Source of the DNA: Dermatophagoides farinae
Lineage: Eukaryota; Arthropoda; Arachnida; Sarcoptiformes; Pyroglyphidae
Reading direction: 5' to 3'
Length of the DNA: 64,000 nucleotides
NCBI RefSeq assembly: GCF_024713945.1
Contig: NC_134678.1
Coordinates: 7,316,001 to 7,380,000 of the forward strand
A program made the translations under genes and the position numbers. Below the pieces are notes generated by a model that made no database searches, was not told the DNA's origin, and saw nothing but the letters and a program-made list of their open reading frames with translations. Positions within the stretch are counted from its first letter, which is position 1, and every line of letters starts with the position of its first letter. Positions 39,911-51,125 of the stretch are shown here, in pieces.

Positions 39911-42387
39911 TTATTGAATTGATTTACGACGATTAGTACGAAAAGTTTGATGTTTGACATCATTATTAGTTCTGTTTTTGTTGTTGTTCTTTTTACCGTT
40001 GCTGTTGCTGGTACTGGTGATCGTAGTAGTATTATTATTATTATTAGTAAATTTATTTTCCAAATAGGATAAAAATCCATTGAATTTTTTCATATTTACC
40101 GAATCATTTGGATTTTGCAAGATTTGATAATTAAGAACCAATGACAGTATTTCATTTTTCAATTGAATTTCCGAATCAATTTGTCCATCATTGATACGGT
40201 TCATTATATTTTCCATATTGATTGGTTTTTTAATTGCATCCTTAACCAATGATGACAATAATGAATGTGATCGTTGAATATAATCAAAATAATCATGTTT
40301 TTCAATAGATTTTACAATACTTGTCAATTTTTTGGCCATTATAATGTCAAGTTTTTTCGTTACCAAAACCGATGTTGTTGTGGTTGTTGTTGTTGTTGTC
40401 GGTGATTTTTCTTTCGTTTTTTGTTCAATTGTCAAACATTTTGATTGATCATTTGATCTAGTTTGTATGATACTCCCAACTGATGGTGATTTGGCTTTTT
40501 CAGCAATTTTTTTACTAGCTGATCGAGTGATAATATTAAATTCTTCGACATCTTTGGATTGAGATTTTTCTTTCTTTGATTCTTTTGAAATTCCTTTTGG
40601 TTGCTGCTGTTTGTTATTATTATCATTATCATCATGTGACTTTGACGGCTGTTGTTTAGTTTGTTTTTCAATCACCGTTGTTGGTTTATCATAGCTAGTG
40701 GATGAAATATTTTGATCCTCAAAGCTTACAGATTCTGAGACATTTGAAATTTCAAGTTTCCAATCTTTTAAGATTTCTTTTGGTTGCTGCTGTTTGTTAT
40801 CATTATCATCATCATCACCATGTGACTTTACCGGCTGTTGATTAATTTGTTTTTCAATCACCGTTGTTGATTTATCGTTGCTAGTGGATGAATTATTTTG
40901 ATCTATAATGTTTACAGTTTTTGAGACATTTTGAGAAATTTCCGTTTTTAAATCCAAGTCTTCCATTTGAATCGATCGACGACAACGACTTATAGATCGT
41001 GTAATTCTTCTTGTTGATTCCGATGATTGTTGAACATTTCGTTCAAGTTTTACATTTTTATGTCTATTTGAATAAGTTATCGATTCTTTTCTCACCACTA
41101 GCGATGTAATATCATCGTTTAATTTTGCTACATCAGAAACTTTTTCGATTTTTTCAGCAATGATTGTTTCCGTTGACTTAATGTTATCATCATCATCATC
41201 TTCCAACATGGCTTTTTCAACTGGCGAATCTGTTGTATGTTGGATATCAGCATCGTCATTAGCTTCAGTATTTATGGCTTCCAATTCGACATCATTTGAT
41301 TCAATATTTGTGCTTGATATTTGCTGTTCATCCATTTCGTCAACTGGTTCAAGATTTTCAATTTCAACAAATTGAATCTTTTCATCTTCATTTGGCAAGA
41401 TTTCTTTATCACCGGATTGAATTTGTTGACTTTTAATCGATTCTATATTTTCATCTTCAACAGATTCTATCATTTCATCTTCATTCGAATCAATTTTTTC
41501 ATCTTCATTGGACAGCATTTTTTGATCATCAGTAGATTCAAGATTTTCAACATCAACAGATTGGATTATTTCTTTCTCATCAGATTCCATTATGATTCTT
41601 TCTTGATCGGAATCATTCTTTTTATCATCATTGGAATCAATTTTTTCATCCACATTAACATCAACGTTAGATAATGATGATTGATTTTCATTTTGTTCCA
41701 TATCCAGAACATTATCAATTTGTAATTTCGATTCAACTTCAATTGGTTTTTCATTTCGATTTTGAATTTCAGACACAACTGGAACAATTGTCGTAGTGAG
41801 CTTATTGTTTTCGAATTCGGGAGCAATCGGATCAATATTTGTAGCGTCAGTTTTATTCGTACAAGATTCATTATTTTTTGTTTTGGCTATTTCTCTTTGC
41901 TTGATTATTTCTTTGTGTTTTCTAATTATCTGAAACCTTTTAGAAAGATTTACCATTGATATTCTCAATTCTTTCAAACGTTTTTGTTCGAGTTCTTCGA
42001 TACATTTGTCGATATCATCACTAATTGATGGAATGTGACAAAAAAAAATAATTAAATTAAATCGAAATAGAGGAAAAAAAAATTTACCTTCGCAATTCTT
42101 TAAATGTTTTTTCATACATTTCAATACAATTTTCTGTATTGAACCAATCATATGGACGATCCTTTCCAAAATCACGCAACCTCACTGCTAGTTCTGGATT
42201 TTTGCTATAATGAAAAAAAAAACAAAACAAAAAATTATAATTAAATTCGAAACAATTTTTTTTTTGTTTCTACATACAGAATTTTTGGACCATATTTTTT
42301 AACACCGGATAATAAGGCCAACTTTTCTTTTACAGTCCATTCTTTTTCGGACAGATTAACTGATGTTAAAGGTTGATTTTTATTCAT
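39911..42387 (-). CDS. BRD8: Bromodomain protein 8 (BRD8)-like, TIP60/NuA4 subunit
   Basis: Three exons: 42387-42278, 42204-42088, 42020-39911; 778 residues. The N-terminus matches BRD8: EWTVKEKLALLSGVKKYG, then LRDFGKDRPYDWFNTENC, then a coiled segment (CIEELEQKRLKELRISM). In the family this region ties BRD8 to the TIP60/NuA4 histone acetyltransferase complex. The middle is very acidic, with repeated EDEKI/EDEMI-type units and an internal tandem repeat of about 61 residues. A bromodomain-like C-terminal region (about residues 640-745) contains KPINMENIMNRINDGQI and a LQNPND stretch where the acetyl-lysine-binding Asn is expected. The Tyr before that Asn is replaced. Only one bromodomain is present, against two in the long human isoform. 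Confidence 0.78.
40591..40922 (-). repeat. Tandem repeat inside the BRD8-like gene (about 183 bases)
   Basis: Two adjacent copies, about 40591-40735 and 40774-40922, share long identical stretches, encoding STTVIEKQINQQPVKSH and TTVIEKQTKQQPSKSH with the flanking DQN-SSTS and KQQQPK segments. The period is about 183 bases, a multiple of three, so the frame is kept. Confidence 0.75.
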
Positions 42388-42662
42388 TTTGGAATTTAGA
42401 TTTTTTTTCACATTTATTTGAAACGAAAAAAACGAAAACAAATGCAAAATAGGAAATAGGAAAACATTTGTTTGAGTCGAAATGGTCGTTACGAAAATTT
42501 GCTGGCCAGTATGTCGAAATGGTCGTTCAAATTGTGACCAAAAAAACAGGCTAATTATGATGTGATTTTATTTTATTCGATCAACAATCAAGTTTATTTG
42601 TAGTCAAATTGGTAAGAATTTTTTTGCATGTTTTCAATTTTCAATAACATAAGCGAAAAAAA
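42388..42662. promoter_or_regulatory. Divergent promoter, BRD8-like and orphan membrane protein
   Basis: A 275-base head-to-head spacer between the BRD8-like start (42387, minus) and the ATG at 42663 (plus). It contains a perfect 15-base direct repeat, GTCGAAATGGTCGTT, at 42476-42490 and 42513-42527. Its placement in a shared promoter suggests a repeated factor-binding site; the binder is unknown. Confidence 0.5.
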
Positions 42663-43499
42663 ATGAATTTTTCGTTTATCATTTATTTTTGGCTTTTATT
42701 CTATTCATTTACCTGTTATTTTTGTCTAGATTTTTTATCAAATCAACAATTATCATCATCATCATCATCGTTGAATAGTAAACGAAAAACAAATAATGGC
42801 CGTTTTCGTGATGATTATAGATCGAATGAAGAATCAGAAGAAGACGAAGAAAATGTTGGCGGTGATCATCATGGATCGATGATTAAAAATAAACGAAATT
42901 ATGATGATGATGATGATGGTGCAATACATGAACGAAATCGAAAAAAAAGATCATCTCATTCCAACAACAACAACAACAACAACAACAACGAAAATGAACA
43001 GCAAGCATTTAAATTGACACCAATTTCATTACCATCATTATTGATATTATTCGGTATAATGGGTCTTTCTATATCAATCGTTTATATTGAAAAACATTTA
43101 AATTTATTTCAAAATATTTTCAGTTTTTTGGACACTACTGATGATGAAGAATTATTATCAATCAATGCTAAAGTTGTTAATTCAAATGATGATAGTAGTG
43201 ATAGTGATAAAAATGAAAATATTCATCATCATTCAAGAAAAAAGAATGAAAAACAAATGAAAAAAAGTCGTTCAACAAAGAAAAAAATGTCAAGCAAAAA
43301 AAACAAAAAGCTACATAATCATCATCATCATCATCATCATCATTCATCAAAAAGGCATAGAAAGCATTCAAAACGTCATAGTAGAAATTATTATTATGAT
43401 GATCATGATTATGAGATGGGCAATGATGATGATGATAACGATGAAGATGAGGATGATGTTATAACTCGAATCAATACAAGAATCAATTCATCAGTTTAA
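42663..43499 (+). CDS. Orphan low-complexity membrane protein
   Basis: Not recognised. Intronless, 278 residues. A hydrophobic N-terminal segment (IIYFWLLFYSFTCYFC) looks like a signal peptide or anchor. Then comes a Ser run, an acidic and basic linker with an Asp run and Asn run, a clear membrane helix at about residues 122-142 (LPSLLILFGIMGLSISIVYI), and a tail with Lys-rich segments, eight consecutive His, and an acidic end. The low-complexity parts are encoded by ATC, CAT, AAC and GAT repeats. A clean ATG shortly after a compact divergent promoter supports it as a real gene, but it is not confirmed by any family motif. Confidence 0.55.
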   Translation: MNFSFIIYFWLLFYSFTCYFCLDFLSNQQLSSSSSSLNSKRKTNNGRFRDDYRSNEESEEDEENVGGDHHGSMIKNKRNYDDDDDGAIHERNRKKRSSHSNNNNNNNNNENEQQAFKLTPISLPSLLILFGIMGLSISIVYIEKHLNLFQNIFSFLDTTDDEELLSINAKVVNSNDDSSDSDKNENIHHHSRKKNEKQMKKSRSTKKKMSSKKNKKLHNHHHHHHHHSSKRHRKHSKRHSRNYYYDDHDYEMGNDDDDNDEDEDDVITRINTRINSSV

Positions 43500-43614
43500 T
43501 ATATTCGACTATATATACTTATTATTATTATTTTATTATTGTCATCATTTTATTGAATTAGAACACTTTTATCATTATTTTAATTTTTATTGTTTGTTCA
43601 AAATTTTTTCTCTC

Positions 43615-45578
43615 TCAATCAACTTCTTCAATTTTTGGTCCATCATCACCACCACCACTACTACTACCACCATTTGTTCGATACAATTTCGACATGATCG
43701 GACGACAAACATTTTCCAATTCTTTATAACGATATTCAAATTCTTCTTTACTTGCCAATTGATTTGCATCCATCCATGAGATTGTATTTTTTACTTTATC
43801 CACAATTTTATCCCTATCTGATTGAGAAATTTTCGAACGAATTTGTTCATCATCTTCAATAATATTTCGTAAATGATAAGCATATGATTCTAATTTATTT
43901 TTGGATATAACACGTTCACGTTGTTGTTCATCTTCATCTTTGAAACGTTCAGCATCTTTAATCATTTTATCAATCTCTTGTTTTGATAATCGTCCTTTAT
44001 CATTTGTAATGGTGATATTATTACGTTTACCAGTACTTTTATCCTGTGCCGATACATGTAGAATACCATTGGCATCAATATCGAATTGAACTTCAATCTG
44101 TGGCACACCACGTGGTGCCGGTGGTATACCATTCAAATCGAATCGTCCCAATAGATTATTATCTTTGGTCATTGCACGTTCACCTTCATATACCTGTACG
44201 GTAACACCGGATTGATTATCCGAATATGTTGTGAATGTTTGTTGTTGTTTAGCCGGTATTGTTGTATTACGTTTGATCAATATGGACATTACACCACCGG
44301 CCGTTTCAATGCCCAAAGATAATGGTGTTACATCCAACAAAAGTAAATCTTTAACTGTATCCGATTTATCACCAATCAGAATGGCTGCCTGTACTGCTGC
44401 TCCATATGCTACCGCTTCATCTGGATTAATCGATTTATTCAATTCTTTACCACCGAAAAATTCTGATAATAATTTCTGTATTTTTGGTATTCTTGTCGAA
44501 CCACCAACCAGAACAATTTCTTCAATCTGATATTTATCCAATTTAGCATCAGTCAATGCTTTTTCTACTGGTCCAAGTGTTGATCGAAATAAATCATGAC
44601 AAAGTTCTTCAAAACGTGCACGAGTTATATTGGAATAGAAATCTTGTCCATCAAATAATGAATCAATTTCAATCGTTGTTTGTGTTGATGATGATAATGT
44701 ACGTTTTGCACGTTCACAAGCGGTACGTAAACGTCGAAGTGCACGTTTATTTGTTGTTAAATCTTTATGATTTTTTCTACGAAATTCTTCCACAAAATGA
44801 TTAACCAAACGACTATCGAAATCTTCACCACCTAAATGTGTATCACCAGCAGTTGATTTTACCTGAAAAATTCAAATCAATTAATTATTCAAAAAAAAAA
44901 ATTATTTATTAAAAATACCTCAAATATACCACCATCAATGACAAGAATGGATACATCGAATGTTCCACCACCAAGATCAAATATGAGCACATTTCTTTCA
45001 TGTTTATCAGTTTTCTTTTTATCCAATCCATATGCTATAGCAGCTGCTGTTGGTTCATTTATTATTCTTAATACATTCAATCCGGCAATAGTACCAGCAT
45101 CTTTAGTTGCTTGACGTTGTGAATCATTGAAATATGCTGGCACCGTTATGACTGCATCATTTACAGTTGTACCAAGATAAGCTTCAGCCACTTCTTTCAT
45201 TTTTATCAATACCATTGAAGATATTTCTTCCGGAAAAAATCTTTTCATTTCATCTTTATATTCAACTTGAATTTTTGGTTTTCCTTTTTCATTCACCACT
45301 TTAAATGGCCAATGTTTCATATCCGATTGTACGGATTGATCATCAAAACGTCTACCAATCAAACGTTTTGCATCGAAAACAGTATTGGTTGGATTCATTG
45401 CAACCTGATTTTTTGCCGCATCACCAATCAATCTTTCAGTATCGGTAAATGCCACATAACTTGGTGTTGTACGATTTCCTTGTTCATTGGCAATGATTTC
45501 TACTTTTCCATGTTGAAATACACCAACACATGAATATGTAGTACCAAGATCAATACCGATTGCTTTTTTCGGTGCCAT
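43615..45578 (-). CDS. HSC70: Heat shock cognate 70 kDa protein (cytosolic Hsp70)
   Basis: ATP-driven chaperone. Two exons, 45578-44919 and 44862-43615, 635 residues. The nucleotide-binding domain has [47 protein letters not shown] and [16 protein letters not shown]; the substrate-binding domain has [20 protein letters not shown]. The C-terminus ends in EEVD, the cytosolic Hsp70 signature that binds TPR co-chaperones, after a short Gly/Ser-rich tail. The intron after GGIFEV and no clear heat-shock element upstream fit a constitutive cognate better than an inducible Hsp70, but that is inference. Some residues diverge from the consensus ([31 protein letters not shown]), so it may be a derived paralog. 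Confidence 0.95.
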
Positions 45579-46167
45579 CGTGTTTGTTTTTTAACCGGGA
45601 AAAAAAACTACTAAAATCAAATCAAACGAAAGAAATTCAATAACAAACAAACAAAAAATGAATCAAAACATTCAACAGGTGTCTTTTTCGAATCACTTTA
45701 ATCAAATGATTCGATTTGAAAAATTTTTCAAACGTTTTGTAAGAATCGAATGAATCATTGAGTAACTTGCAAAAAAAAAGCTTGATTGCAGACACGTTTG
45801 CAGGTGTTGGCGTTTATAAATGATTTGATTTGATAAATATCGTAGGCGATATTATTTACCCCCTTACATCATCATATGTACACATCAAATTGTAAATTGA
45901 CCTTGAAAAGACGATGAAAATATTCAACCCTTGTTTGTATTTGTTTATTTGTATTGCATAAACAAGAAAAAAAAATTATGATCATCATCATCATTTTTAA
46001 TCTCAAAATTATTGAAATATTTTTACCATTTTTGGATAAAATTAACAAACACCACTTTTAATCATCAACATGAATTTATTTTTCATGTGATTTTTTTTTG
46101 CAAAAAAAAAAATGATATTCGATAATGACCACGCAATAGATGTTCAAGGTTTTTTCTATTTTTGGTT
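45579..46167. other. Intergenic upstream of HSC70
   Basis: HSC70 5' flank and 3' flank of the coiled-coil gene. On the minus strand a TATAAA occurs at about 45813-45818. Scattered GAA and TTC blocks (for example 45718-45729) do not have the spacing of a heat-shock element. A small imperfect palindrome, AATATCG-TAGG-CGATATT, lies at about 45836-45853. No gene seen. Confidence 0.45.
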
Positions 46168-47174
46168 TCAAAATTTCAATTCTGCATCAAAACTTAGGCT
46201 TATATTATCCATTGTTGTTGTTGATGATGATTGAATGGAAAAATTCAATGGTGAATCTTCACTGTTGTTATTTGATGATGGTATAGGAATAATTGGCGAT
46301 ATTTTTACTGTAGGTGGTGTTGCATTCAATTCTTTAACAAATCGAATATCTTTAATCAATTGTTTGATACGTTCGATTTTAGCTGAATCCATTGATTCGA
46401 TATGAGATTTCTTTTGCCGTAGTATGTTGATCTGTTTTTGACATAATTGATTTTCAATCGTTATTTTACGATATTGTTCATGTAGATTGATTGCTGTTGA
46501 TGAACCAACAATATCATCATCACGATTATTACTAATGCCGATTGTTAATAATCGTTTTAATCTTTCGATTTCTTTATGTTTTTCAGATTTCTTTTTCAAC
46601 ATTTCTAATTGTTTAACTTTTTCTTGTAGTATTATCCATACATTATTCCGTACATGATTATTACCAAAACAATCGAGATAGATTTGTTCAATTTTATTTA
46701 TTTTCTATATCGAAACAAAAAAAAAATCAAAAATCAATTAAAACATTCAATGATTGAACTTACCTGGATATTTTTCATTCGTAATGAAATCATCTTTTTT
46801 TCCAACATTAGATGATCACTATATTTTCTATGTAACCATGATACAATGTTATCGAATTTTGTTCCATTAAAACATTCATTTGTGCCAATTAAACTTGGAT
46901 AAAGATTTTGACGAAATCTATACAACAATAATAGATCATTTTTATTGTTTAAAAATATTGATCGTATATGTAGAAAACATGTTTCTATTTCATCATTTCG
47001 ATATTTTCCAATAATCGAACAATAATCATTGGATAATAACCATAATGACATGTGTGATAATAAATGATGATTTATATTTGAATTTTTCTCATTCAAATTC
47101 GTCCTTACAATCGATATCAATATTGAGATTAGATTTCTAAAGGTTTTATCATTGATAGAATCAATATTTGACAT
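46168..47174 (-). CDS. Orphan coiled-coil protein
   Basis: Not recognised. Exons 47174-46764 and 46704-46168 join in phase 0 to give 315 residues. The first half is helical with Leu-rich stretches (LLSHMSLWLLSNDY, WLHRKYSDHLMLEKKMISL). From the exon junction to about residue 260 there are heptad-like Lys/Glu/Leu segments (LQEKVKQLEMLKKKSEKHKE, and IERLKRLLTI), consistent with a coiled coil. The C-terminus is Ser/Pro/Asn rich. The pattern resembles small centrosome, augmin or kinetochore subunits, which diverge fast, but I see no specific motif to choose one. It is tightly placed just downstream of CDC40 on the same strand. Confidence 0.7.
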
Positions 47175-47380
47175 TTTGATTGAAATTAAAAAAGGAAAAA
47201 ATAAATAAACTTTTTTCGCTCTTTCTTGCCGAATAAAAACAATGAAATAAAAAACGCGGTAAATCAAACGGTTCGATTGCTAAGTGATGAACAACTCAGA
47301 TATCGATTGTTTTAATGAAATTCGATTTTTTCAATTTTATTTTACACAAAAAAAGAAAATGAAATGAAATGACATAAAAT

Positions 47381-47381
<1 letters not shown>

Positions 47382-47415
<34 letters not shown>
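47382..47415. repeat. Poly-A run of 34 bases
   Basis: An uninterrupted A run on the plus strand, just beyond the stop codon of CDC40 (which reads on the minus strand, so it appears as poly-T there). Its orientation is wrong for a retrocopy tail of CDC40. Homopolymers this long are also prone to assembly error. Confidence 0.9.
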
Positions 47416-47417
<2 letters not shown>

Positions 47418-47433
47418 AAAATACAATAATGAA

Positions 47434-49125
47434 TCAATCCCAAAGTTTAATTAGATTATCCCAACCAGCTGTAATTACTTTGGATGTTTCATGTGGTTGC
47501 CATAATGTAGAGATACAAACATTTTCATGTGCTTGAAATGATGTTAATAATTTTGTTGTTTTCCAATCCCAGAAAAATAATTTACCATCAGCATCACCAG
47601 ATACTAGATAGCTCATATCAGGAGAAAAATCTGGTGAACAAGCATAACCGGCAACCATATGACCGGTGAATATTTTCTTTTGATTCAATTTGAAACGATT
47701 CATACATGCAAATGCTTGAATTTTATTGTCCATAAATTGACATGCTAACCATTTATTATTCGGTGCTGCTGTTACAGCCGGTATAGCATGCATTGATGGA
47801 TCAGCAATATATTTAACATCGACAGGTATATCCCATTCCCATACACGTAATGATTTATCATCAGATGTTGAAACAAATCTACGGCCACCATCGACTAATG
47901 TTACCGTATTGACTGCACCTAGATGACGATCATATTCCTGTACAATAGAACCAGATCGACAATCCCAACAAAGAATTTTCTTATCCGACATTCCCGAAAG
48001 GAAATAATGTGAATGTGAATCATCCGATGTATTGAATCGTATACAATAGGCAAATTTACGATTAGAAAATTTTCGTATACATTGTCCAGTTTCTGTATCC
48101 CATAATTTAATGGCACGATCATAACCTGATGAAATGAAACGATCACCATGACGATTGAAACAAATGTCACGTACTGCTTGACGATGACCATGATAAGTCA
48201 TTATTGAACGACGTTCATTATATAATTCCCAAAGTTTAATCTTTGAATCAGCCGAACATGAAAGTAATAGATGACCAGTTTGTGGAAATAATCGTATGGC
48301 ATTGATTGGTTTTGAATGACCAACATATGTATGGAGTAGTTTTTTCGGTAGAAAACATCGATTTGGAATATGATCTGGTTTATGTAATGGTACACCATCA
48401 ATATCATGTGGTGGATGTAAAAATGATCGTCCTTGATAATCATATGGATCTTTTATATGCAAGGTAGCACGATCTTTAAATTCTTCTTCAATTTTATTAA
48501 CTGTTCCACCAGCATGAACATTTTTACGTTTAGCTAGAATTTCAATCAATTCTTGTTGTTCTTCTTCAGTTGGTCGAGCAATCTTTTGTTCATCTTCATA
48601 TTCAGCCCAAGGACCTTTATAGCCTTCAATATCGGCTGGATCATCATTAACTAATCGTTTTCGTTTTTTCTTTTCGCCCGATAATTTTACATCATCAATT
48701 GTTTTTGATGAACCAGGCTTTGAAACTGTTTGATCGGTTTTAGCACCTGTACTAGGATCACTTGCAATACCATAAGCATGAAAATTTTTTCGTTGATATT
48801 CAAACAATGCTTCTGACATGTATGCAGGTTCTAGTGATCCGGTAAGAAAATTCTTACCAATTGTTTGGCCATGAGGATTAGATGGACCGAATTCTGGACG
48901 ATAAAGTTCATTGAATTTTGGATTATATTGAAGTTCTTTACAATTTTTAACATCAATAAATCGCTCTGAATTTTTGAATGTTGACGAACCACGTACCATT
49001 GTGGCATCAACCTGAGGAGCCGATACGATTTGTAACATTGATTCTGGTAACTTCATTTCAACTTCGGGGTCATGATCATCGGAATCACTTCCACTATCAT
49101 CATATGATACTAATGCTGAAGACAT
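47434..49125 (-). CDS. CDC40: Pre-mRNA-processing factor 17 (CDC40/PRP17)
   Basis: Intronless, 563 residues (about 579 in human). Spliceosomal WD40 protein needed for the second step of splicing. The N-terminal half has the family stretches VKNCKELQYNPKFNELY, EFGPSNPHGQTIGKN, EDEQKIARPTEEEQQELIEI and DPYDYQGRSFLHPPHD. From about residue 265 seven WD repeats are visible (for example LLSCSADSKIKLWE, RDICFNRHGDRFISSGYDRA, TLVDGGRRFVSTSDDKSLRVWEW trimmed here to its core, and a final TAGWDNLIKLWD at the very end). It shares a compact promoter with DDX47, another RNA-processing gene. Confidence 0.96.
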   Translation of the reverse strand: MSSALVSYDDSGSDSDDHDPEVEMKLPESMLQIVSAPQVDATMVRGSSTFKNSERFIDVKNCKELQYNPKFNELYRPEFGPSNPHGQTIGKNFLTGSLEPAYMSEALFEYQRKNFHAYGIASDPSTGAKTDQTVSKPGSSKTIDDVKLSGEKKKRKRLVNDDPADIEGYKGPWAEYEDEQKIARPTEEEQQELIEILAKRKNVHAGGTVNKIEEEFKDRATLHIKDPYDYQGRSFLHPPHDIDGVPLHKPDHIPNRCFLPKKLLHTYVGHSKPINAIRLFPQTGHLLLSCSADSKIKLWELYNERRSIMTYHGHRQAVRDICFNRHGDRFISSGYDRAIKLWDTETGQCIRKFSNRKFAYCIRFNTSDDSHSHYFLSGMSDKKILCWDCRSGSIVQEYDRHLGAVNTVTLVDGGRRFVSTSDDKSLRVWEWDIPVDVKYIADPSMHAIPAVTAAPNNKWLACQFMDNKIQAFACMNRFKLNQKKIFTGHMVAGYACSPDFSPDMSYLVSGDADGKLFFWDWKTTKLLTSFQAHENVCISTLWQPHETSKVITAGWDNLIKLWD

Positions 49126-49345
49126 GGTTAGAGATTAACGAGAATTAAAAAAAAACCGAAATCATCACAAATCGAATGATGAAAACAATAGAAATAAATA
49201 TTGACATGAAACAAAAAAAAAAATCGATTGTTTACAATCGATTGTTTATTGAGCACACGTGTAGCTACATCTACCAGTGTGAGAATTGTTTAGAATATTT
49301 ACATTTGTGATTTTGAAATAAAATTTTTTTCTCCAATAAAAAAAA
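49126..49345. promoter_or_regulatory. Bidirectional promoter of CDC40 and DDX47
   Basis: A 220-base spacer between two divergent intronless RNA-processing genes. It contains a perfect inverted repeat (49222-49231 AATCGATTGT, 2-base gap, 49234-49243 ACAATCGATT), each arm itself carrying an ATCGAT core that resembles arthropod DRE/BEAF-type sites, and an E-box CACGTG at 49256-49261. The layout suggests co-expression of the two genes. Confidence 0.6.
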
Positions 49346-50851
49346 ATGTCTGATTCTTCAGCCGATGAAGATATTATTGATAATAATGATGAAAAAGAAA
49401 TAGAACAAGAACATAATGAAAATTCCGAAAATTTTCTTCTTAATCCTGAAACAAAAGATTCATTACGTGAAGAAACGGCAACATTTCAATCATTAGGTGT
49501 TTGTGATGTATTATGTGAAGCTTGTGAATCATTGAAATGGACCAAACCATCAAAAATACAGATTGAAGCCATACCATTAGCACTAGAAGGACGTGATGTT
49601 ATTGGCTTAGCTGAAACTGGATCCGGTAAAACTGGAGCATTTGTTTTGCCCATACTACAAGCATTATTGGATAATCCATTACGATTATTTGCATTGATTC
49701 TTACACCTACACGTGAACTTGCATTTCAAATCAATGATCAAATCAAAGCATTGGGAACTAGTTTCGGTGTTACAACAGCCACAATTGTCGGTGGAATGGA
49801 TATGATGACACAATCATTAGCATTGGCTAAACGTCCACATATTATCGTTGCTACACCTGGTCGTTTAGTTGATCATCTAGAAAATACTAAAGGATTTCAT
49901 CTTCGTACATTGAAATTCTTGGTACTTGATGAAGCTGATCGTATATTGAATATGGATTTTGAAAAAGAAGTTGATACCATATTGAAAGTGATACCACGTG
50001 AACGACGTACATTTATGTTTTCGGCTACAATGACATCTAAAGTGCAAAAATTACAACGTGCATCACTAAAAGATCCTGTTCGTGTGGAAGTATCAAGTAA
50101 ATATAAAACCGTCGATAATCTTCAACAATATTATCTATTTGTTCCCGTTAAATATAAAGATTGTTATTTAGTCTATATATTGAATAGTTTGCAAGGTAAT
50201 TCATTCATTATATTCTGTAATACATGCAATCAAACACAACGTATAGCATTAATGTTACGTAATCTTGGTTTCAACGCTATACCATTACATGGACAAATGT
50301 CACAGGCAAAACGTTTAGGATCATTGAATAAATTTCGTTCGAAAGCACGAAGTATATTATTGGCAACAGATGTTGCTAGCCGTGGTCTTGATATACCTCA
50401 TGTTGATTTTGTCATCAATTATGATATACCAACACATAGCAAAGATTATATACATCGTGTTGGTCGTACAGCACGTGCTGGTAGATATGGTAAAGCCATT
50501 ACTATTGTATCACAATATGATGTTGAATTATATCAACGTATTGAACATTTATTGGGCAAACAAATGCCAAAATATTCACCAATCGATGATGATGAAGTAA
50601 TGTTATTCCAGGAACGTGTATTACAAGCACAAAGATTTGCTAAAAATGAAATGAACGATGCTGGTGTTGGTAAAAATCGAAAACGTAAAAATAATGATAA
50701 TAATGATGCTGGAAATGATGATGATGATGATGATAACGATGGCGATTCATTGAAAAATACAGCAAGAGGGAAACGGAAAATGTTTATTAATAAAAATCGT
50801 CGTCAAAATAATAATAATTTGAATGGAAAAAAATTTATGAAAAAAAGATGA
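49346..50851 (+). CDS. DDX47: DEAD-box RNA helicase DDX47 (Rrp3)
   Basis: Intronless, 501 residues. Nucleolar helicase for early 18S rRNA processing. Motifs in order: Q motif ([13 protein letters not shown]), motif I AETGSGKT, Ia [11 protein letters not shown], Ib [15 protein letters not shown] in [16 protein letters not shown] in [42 protein letters not shown]. The wording ([43 protein letters not shown]) picks DDX47 over other DEAD-box proteins. The C-terminus is Lys/Asn/Asp rich with basic nuclear or nucleolar targeting clusters. AATAAA lies at 50968-50973. Confidence 0.97.
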   Translation: MSDSSADEDIIDNNDEKEIEQEHNENSENFLLNPETKDSLREETATFQSLGVCDVLCEACESLKWTKPSKIQIEAIPLALEGRDVIGLAETGSGKTGAFVLPILQALLDNPLRLFALILTPTRELAFQINDQIKALGTSFGVTTATIVGGMDMMTQSLALAKRPHIIVATPGRLVDHLENTKGFHLRTLKFLVLDEADRILNMDFEKEVDTILKVIPRERRTFMFSATMTSKVQKLQRASLKDPVRVEVSSKYKTVDNLQQYYLFVPVKYKDCYLVYILNSLQGNSFIIFCNTCNQTQRIALMLRNLGFNAIPLHGQMSQAKRLGSLNKFRSKARSILLATDVASRGLDIPHVDFVINYDIPTHSKDYIHRVGRTARAGRYGKAITIVSQYDVELYQRIEHLLGKQMPKYSPIDDDEVMLFQERVLQAQRFAKNEMNDAGVGKNRKRKNNDNNDAGNDDDDDDNDGDSLKNTARGKRKMFINKNRRQNNNNLNGKKFMKKR

Positions 50852-51125
50852 TGATAAATAAATAAATTGAATAATATTATCCAAGTGTTTGTAATTAATC
50901 AATCAATCAATTAATTACATGATCCATCCACTTGAAATATTTTCTTTGTACAATTTTTTTTTATCTTAATAAAATGATGATGATTTTGTTTTATTTTCTC
51001 ACGGATCTCTTTAAAATTTAAAAAATTTTTTTTTTCGTGCATATAAATTTGATGATTATGTTTGCAAAAAAAAATCATTCATTGTTTTGTTTTAATTTTC
51101 ATCTTTAATTGAATTCAAAAAAAAA

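Noticed and set aside
45690-45770. Heat-shock element upstream of HSC70
   Set aside because: GAA and TTC blocks occur but not as alternating nGAAn units at 5-base spacing.
47382-47415. Poly-A run next to intronless CDC40, as a sign of a retrocopy
   Set aside because: CDC40 reads on the minus strand, so a retrocopy tail would appear as poly-T on the plus strand. The gene is also the only apparent copy, with its own compact promoter.
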